A stretch of 64,000 nt of DNA from JBOHRN01 sp050732775 (GTDB taxonomy: Bacteria > Gemmatimonadota > Gemmatimonadetes > Longimicrobiales > Longimicrobiaceae), in the NCBI GenBank assembly GCA_050732775.1, contig JBOHRN010000002.1:1-64000 (forward strand). The letters are read 5' to 3'. A model generated the notes under the pieces. The model was not told the DNA's origin. It searched no databases and saw only the letters and a program-made list of their open reading frames with translations. This document shows, one piece after another, positions 59,980 to 64,000 of this stretch; position 1 is the first letter of the stretch, and every line of letters starts with the position of its first letter. A program made the position numbers and the translations under genes.

Positions 59980-61142
59980 CCCGCTTCGGTCCGTATGGAG
60001 GCCGCTACGTACCCGAGACCCTGATCCCGGCGTTGGAGGAGCTGGCCACGGTGTACGACGAGGCGTGCCGGGAGCCCGGCTTCCGGGCGGAGTTGGATAC
60101 TCTCTCGCGCGACTACGTAGGGCGCCCCACCCCTCTGTACCTAGCCGAACGACTCGGTGACGCCTCCGGTGGGGCGCGCGTCTTTCTCAAGCGGGAAGAT
60201 TTGAACCACACCGGCGCCCACAAGATCAACAACACCTTGGGCCAGGTTCTGCTGGCTCGCCGTATGGACAAGCGGCGCGTCATCGCCGAGACCGGCGCGG
60301 GCCAACACGGTGTCGCCACGGCTACGGTGTGTGCCCTGTTCGGGCTCGAGTGCGTGGTCTATATGGGCGAGGATGATCTACGGCGGCAGCGCCTCAACGC
60401 TTTTCGCATGGAACTCCTGGGAGCGGAGGTGCGCGGCGTCTCGAGCGGTAGCCGGACTCTCAAGGACGCCACCAACGAAGCGATCCGGGACTGGGTGGAG
60501 AGCGTGGAAAGCACCCACTACATCATCGGCTCGGTGGTGGGGCCGGACCCGTATCCGCGCATGGTGCGCGACTTTCAGTCGGTGATCGGCCGGGAGGTGC
60601 GGGCACAGCTCCAGGAGCGTGGGGAAGGGCTCCCGGCCGCGGTGGTGGCGTGCGTGGGCGGGGGCTCCAACGCCATGGGTATCTTTCACCCCTTCGTGGA
60701 CGACGAGGAAGTCGAACTGGTGGGGGTCGAGGCGGCGGGGGAGGGGATCGGCAGCGGCCGCCACTCCGCTTCCCTCGCGGCCGGGCAACCGGGCGTGCTA
60801 CACGGCTCCTTTTCCTACCTCTTGCAAGACGCGGCCGGGCAGGTAGCGCCCGCGCACTCGATCTCAGCCGGCCTCGACTACCCCGGCGTGGGGCCGGAGC
60901 ACGCGGCGCTCAGGGACTCTGGCCGGGCCGGGTACGCCAGCGTGACCGACCGCGAGGCCCTCGACGCCTTTGGCGCCCTCTCGCGGCTAGAGGGTATCAT
61001 CCCGGCTCTGGAGAGCGCCCACGCGGTAGCCTACCTTCTCCGGGAAGGAGAGCGCTACGGCTCGCGGGGCCCGGTGGTGATTTGTCTGAGCGGCCGGGGT
61101 GACAAAGACGTGGCCGAGGTGGCGGAGCGGTTGAAAACGTGA
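59976..61142 (+). CDS. trpB: Tryptophan synthase beta chain
   Basis: TrpB condenses indole and serine using PLP. The 388-aa protein begins FGPYGGRYVPETLIPALEEL and has Lys83 in LNHTGAHKINNTLGQ, AETGAGQHGVATATV, CVGGGSNAMGIFHPF, GLDYPGVGPEH and ICLSGRGDKD. It overlaps trpF by 4 nt. No trpA follows; a HEAT-repeat gene starts in its stop codon. Confidence 0.97.
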   Translation: MTRFGPYGGRYVPETLIPALEELATVYDEACREPGFRAELDTLSRDYVGRPTPLYLAERLGDASGGARVFLKREDLNHTGAHKINNTLGQVLLARRMDKRRVIAETGAGQHGVATATVCALFGLECVVYMGEDDLRRQRLNAFRMELLGAEVRGVSSGSRTLKDATNEAIRDWVESVESTHYIIGSVVGPDPYPRMVRDFQSVIGREVRAQLQERGEGLPAAVVACVGGGSNAMGIFHPFVDDEEVELVGVEAAGEGIGSGRHSASLAAGQPGVLHGSFSYLLQDAAGQVAPAHSISAGLDYPGVGPEHAALRDSGRAGYASVTDREALDAFGALSRLEGIIPALESAHAVAYLLREGERYGSRGPVVICLSGRGDKDVAEVAERLKT

Positions 61143-62812
61143 CCGCAGAACCGGTAGCACCGCTGGCCGCCCCCGACCGGGAGTGGGCGGAACAGGTCTC
61201 CGACCTGCTCTCCGCCCTCTCCAAGGCGTTGCGCGCGGTTCAGCTTTACGAGCCGAGCAACCCCACCCTGGTCCGTTTCCTGGACAGTCTGCGGGCCCGC
61301 TTGCGCGGGCTCTGGTCCTCCTTCTCTTCGCTACCCCTAAAGGTGGATGAACGCGCCATCTCCTGGGAAGGAGAGCCGGTATACCAGGACGAGGGCAGGA
61401 ACGACCTCTCCTTCCTACTGTTCCGGGATGGCTTGCGTGAAGTCACCATCTACCCCGGCTTCGAGGACGAAGAGATCGACCGCTTCCTGGACATCCTCGC
61501 CGGGGTGCTCAGGGTAAAGGCCGAGGAGGACGACCTCATCACTCTGCTCTGGAACCACGATTTCTCGCATCTCCGCTACCGCTACGTGGACCTTTTGGCC
61601 GAGCAGGGAAAGCTTGCCGCACCCTCCTCCGAACCGCCCGGTGCCATCGACAGCGCGGAGGTTCAGAGCGAGGCCGGCGCCGGTGCGGCTGTCGTCTCGT
61701 CGCTCCGGCCCGAGGACTTCAAGGAGTCTCTTTATTTTTTGGACCAGGCGGAGATGTCACGCCTCCTGGAAGAGGTGCGCAAAGAGCATGAACGCCCGCT
61801 CTGGCGGGACGTTCTCAACGCCCTCTTCGACCGCTTCGAGGACGGCTCCGCGGAGCGGCGCGTGCGTATTCTCAAGGTGTTGGGGGAAATACTCCCCTTG
61901 CTCCTGACCGGAGCCCGCTTCCGGGAGGCCGCCTTGCTGCTGCGCGAAATGGGCCAGATCGCCACCCCCCAGGGGCGGCTGTCTCCCGGGGTGGTCGAGG
62001 GACTGCGCGAGATCCACGCCGGATTGGCGCGGCCCGAGATGGTCCGCGAGCTGGCCGATATGCTGGAGGAAGCACCCCGCGCCGTGGCCCGCGAAGAGCT
62101 GGCGGAGTTCGTGGGCTTGCTTCCGCCCGAGGCGTTGCCGGCCCTGCTGGTGGCCGAGCAGAGAACCCCGGTCGCGGCCACGCGCGAAGTCCTGGCCGAG
62201 TCGTGCCTCTCGCTCGCCCGCCGCTTTCCTGGGCAAGTTCTCTCCTTTTCCTCCGATCCCGACCCCACGCTGGCCGCCGCTGCGTGCCGCTACGCGGGCC
62301 GGCTGCGCATACCCGGCGCGGTTGGGGCCGCGAGCTCCCTCCTGGAGCGACCCGAACCGCTAGTCCGGCTAGCGGCGGTAGAGACACTGCGGGATACGCG
62401 CACCTCCGAGGCGGGAGGCGCCCTGGTCCGGGCTGCCTCGGACCGCGACCGGGAGGTCCGGGTGGCCGCGGCGCGCGCCCTCGCCGTCCTGCGCTACCGC
62501 CCCGGCCGTGAGCAGCTCGCCACCATGGTCTCGTCCAAGCGGCTGCGCGACGCCGACCTGACCGAACGTATCGCATTTTTCGAGGCGTTCGGAGCGGTCG
62601 CAGACGACAAGGGGGTGCGCAAGTTGGAACGGGTTCTTAACGGAAAGAGCTGGCTGGGGCGCCGCGAAGACCCGGAGACCAGGGCCTGCGCGGCGCTCGC
62701 CCTGGGCAAGGTCGCGGGGGCGGGGGGGGCAACCGCCCTGAGCGCGGCCGCTCTTGATCCCGAACCGGTGGTGCGCAGCGCGGTAAGCCGGGCCATGCGG
62801 GGGGAGGAGTGA
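61139..62812 (+). CDS. HEAT-repeat protein with N-terminal domain shared with the next gene
   Basis: The 557-aa soluble protein is not a known enzyme. Its N-terminal domain (about 15-165) contains ALSKALRAVQLYEPSNPTLV then LPLKVDERAISWEGEPVYQD. This matches the start of the downstream HD-GYP protein (ALHAALRALKLYPLDNKAVQ). The rest is helical, with HEAT-like repeats from about 385 onward (ACRYAGRLRIPGAVGAASSL, VRLAAVETLRDTRTSEAGGA). GTG 61139 overlaps the trpB stop. It is likely a scaffold or regulator in the same pathway as the HD-GYP protein. Confidence 0.8.
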   Translation: MTAEPVAPLAAPDREWAEQVSDLLSALSKALRAVQLYEPSNPTLVRFLDSLRARLRGLWSSFSSLPLKVDERAISWEGEPVYQDEGRNDLSFLLFRDGLREVTIYPGFEDEEIDRFLDILAGVLRVKAEEDDLITLLWNHDFSHLRYRYVDLLAEQGKLAAPSSEPPGAIDSAEVQSEAGAGAAVVSSLRPEDFKESLYFLDQAEMSRLLEEVRKEHERPLWRDVLNALFDRFEDGSAERRVRILKVLGEILPLLLTGARFREAALLLREMGQIATPQGRLSPGVVEGLREIHAGLARPEMVRELADMLEEAPRAVAREELAEFVGLLPPEALPALLVAEQRTPVAATREVLAESCLSLARRFPGQVLSFSSDPDPTLAAAACRYAGRLRIPGAVGAASSLLERPEPLVRLAAVETLRDTRTSEAGGALVRAASDRDREVRVAAARALAVLRYRPGREQLATMVSSKRLRDADLTERIAFFEAFGAVADDKGVRKLERVLNGKSWLGRREDPETRACAALALGKVAGAGGATALSAAALDPEPVVRSAVSRAMRGEE

Positions 62813-64000
62813 CCCGTACCCCTCCCCCTACCGTCTCCTCCGACCGAGACCTCCAGCAGGCGGGAAAGCGTTTGGTCTTGGCCCTGCACGCGGCGCTGCG
62901 GGCGCTCAAGCTGTACCCTCTGGATAACAAGGCCGTCCAGTCGGCCCTGGCCGAGGTGCAGCAGGCGGCCAGCCGTATCCTGGAGCGCGAAGGCGAGATG
63001 CAACTCCGCTCGGTGGGCGAGGTCTTCTTCGTAAACGACGCCCGCATGCGGGCCGATCTCTCCAGCTACGCCTCCTTCGACACGGTGCGGCGCGCCTTCC
63101 GCCGCCACGGGGCTGGCGAGATGCGGGTGGCCCCCGAGGCCGGGACGCAAGACTGGACCGCCGTCCTCTCCCTGCTCCTGCGGGACGGGAGCCGGGAGGA
63201 CGCCTTCGAGGACTTCTCCAAGCGGCTGGCGGGATCACCCGCGCGCGCTATCGAGTTCGAGCCGGAAAAGCGGGGCGGCGTACCGGGAGAAGGGAACGAG
63301 CAGGCCCGGACCGCTGCCAAGCGGACCTACTCCCGCGGCGTGGACGTGGCCCGGGAGGTCATGAACGGCGTTCGTATGGGCAAGGGGGTGAGCTTGCGCA
63401 AGGTCAAGCGGGCTGTCCAGTCGGTGGTAGACCAGGTCCTGAACAACGAGAGCTCCATCCTGGGGATGACCACGCTGCGCGACTACGACGAGTACCTCTT
63501 CACCCACTCGGTCAACGTGTGCATCTTCAGCGTTGCCCTGGGAAAGAAGATCGGGCTGGACCGGCAGCAGCTTTACGATCTGGGCATGGGGGCGCTCCTG
63601 CACGACCTGGGCAAAGTGGAGCTGCCCATCGAGATGATCACCAAGCCGGGGCCGCTGAGCGAAGAGGAGTGGAGGCGCATGCGGGATCACCCTTCCCAGG
63701 GCATGCTGCACGCCTTCGGCATGGAGGGGCTCTCCGAGCTTCCGCTGCGGGCCATGTTGACGATCTACGAGCACCACATGAAGCAGGACGGCACTGGCTA
63801 CCCTTCCTTCCACCGCCCCCGCACCCCCACCCTTTTCCCCAAGATCGTGGGCGTGGCCGACGGCTTCGACGCCGCCACCAGCAAGCGTAGCTACCAGTCC
63901 GAGCCGTGGACCCCCGACCGGGTACTGAAAGAGATGCGCGACAACCAGCAGCGCGGCTTCGACCCTCTGCTGGTCAAAGCCTTCGTCAGCATGACCGGGG
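62809..64000 (+). CDS. HD-GYP domain phosphodiesterase, partial (runs off window)
   Basis: At least 397 codons are present without a stop. The N-terminus (about 10-105) is paralogous to that of the preceding protein. The HD-GYP domain (about 215 onward) shows DEYLFTHSVNVCIFSVALGK, GALLHDLGKVELP (HD pair), RDHPSQGM, IYEHHMKQDGTGYPS (HH and GYP-type GTGYP) and GVADGFDAATSKRSY. HD-GYP proteins hydrolyse cyclic di-GMP or related dinucleotides. GTG 62809 overlaps the HEAT gene stop. Confidence 0.9.
   Translation, partial: MTRTPPPTVSSDRDLQQAGKRLVLALHAALRALKLYPLDNKAVQSALAEVQQAASRILEREGEMQLRSVGEVFFVNDARMRADLSSYASFDTVRRAFRRHGAGEMRVAPEAGTQDWTAVLSLLLRDGSREDAFEDFSKRLAGSPARAIEFEPEKRGGVPGEGNEQARTAAKRTYSRGVDVAREVMNGVRMGKGVSLRKVKRAVQSVVDQVLNNESSILGMTTLRDYDEYLFTHSVNVCIFSVALGKKIGLDRQQLYDLGMGALLHDLGKVELPIEMITKPGPLSEEEWRRMRDHPSQGMLHAFGMEGLSELPLRAMLTIYEHHMKQDGTGYPSFHRPRTPTLFPKIVGVADGFDAATSKRSYQSEPWTPDRVLKEMRDNQQRGFDPLLVKAFVSMTG

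Noticed and set aside
1..64000. CRISPR arrays, insertion sequences, prophage or integrase genes
   Set aside because: No regularly spaced repeats, transposase motifs or phage genes were recognised; gene content is housekeeping and evenly GC-rich.

Overview
The window is a GC-rich, densely coded bacterial chromosome segment of about 64 kb. I read 61 protein-coding features (two partial at the window edges, one a gene remnant) and four tRNA genes. Neighbouring genes very often overlap by 4 nt (NTGA stop/start overlaps), and GTG or TTG starts are common. There is no sign of a prophage, insertion sequence or CRISPR array, and no gap longer than about 200 bp. The organism is diderm: it has LptE-, LolB- and LpxH-like genes, RfaE2, TonB-related proteins and a 1076-aa TonB-dependent receptor with an N-terminal carboxypeptidase-regulatory-like domain. 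Signal peptides ending in AQ or GQ followed by DT(I/V)PP, a DUF5683 protein, an ADSL-like PurB with PurS, and a YpdA remnant (bacillithiol pathway) fit Gemmatimonadota or a close relative. That placement is inference from gene content.

Layout. 1-2650: end of an unknown gene, rpiA-rpe, tRNA-Leu, two membrane proteins. 2853-10123: ECF sigma factor, zinc-finger anti-sigma factor, holA, SPOR protein, mutS, TonB-domain lipoprotein and a cystathionine beta-synthase-like enzyme. 10276-13506: TonB-dependent receptor ending in a strong terminator. 13579-20226 (minus): adenosine deaminase, CNT nucleoside transporter, rhomboid protease and a double-module 5'-nucleotidase, which together look like a nucleotide scavenging set. 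20324-26206: DUF5683 protein, murI, an ABC-2 transporter and modABC. 26170-32734: LpxH-like hydrolase diverging from a thioesterase, HEAT-cyclophilin lipoprotein, LolB/LptE-like lipoproteins, hemC, rfaE2 and rdgB. 32768-33024: tRNA-Pro, tRNA-Arg and tRNA-His.

33082-39925: DUF6941-like protein, alpha/beta hydrolase and pyrD (minus), DUF892 ferritin-like protein, lipid kinase, then thiolase, redoxin and 3-hydroxyacyl-CoA dehydrogenase. 40038-45586: lepA, glycosyltransferase, ROK kinase, then a two-gene STAS/ATPase partner-switching module followed by an internally deleted ypdA. 45564-55404 (minus): truA-purB-purC-pssA-purS-purQ-purL-purF-aldo/keto reductase. 55454-64000: GAF protein and trpD, lexA in the opposite direction, then trpC-trpF-trpB, a HEAT-repeat protein and an HD-GYP protein that runs off the window.

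The most unusual items are: (i) a STAS-ATPase fusion next to a STAS protein with a predicted winged-helix output, once coupled to YpdA; (ii) a HEAT/HD-GYP pair sharing a paralogous N-terminal domain at the end of a trp operon; (iii) a direct-repeat candidate LexA operator inside the lexA promoter; and (iv) four predicted promoters whose -10 element sits only 6-8 nt before a start codon, implying leaderless mRNAs. All functional calls come from reading the sequence; no database search was run.
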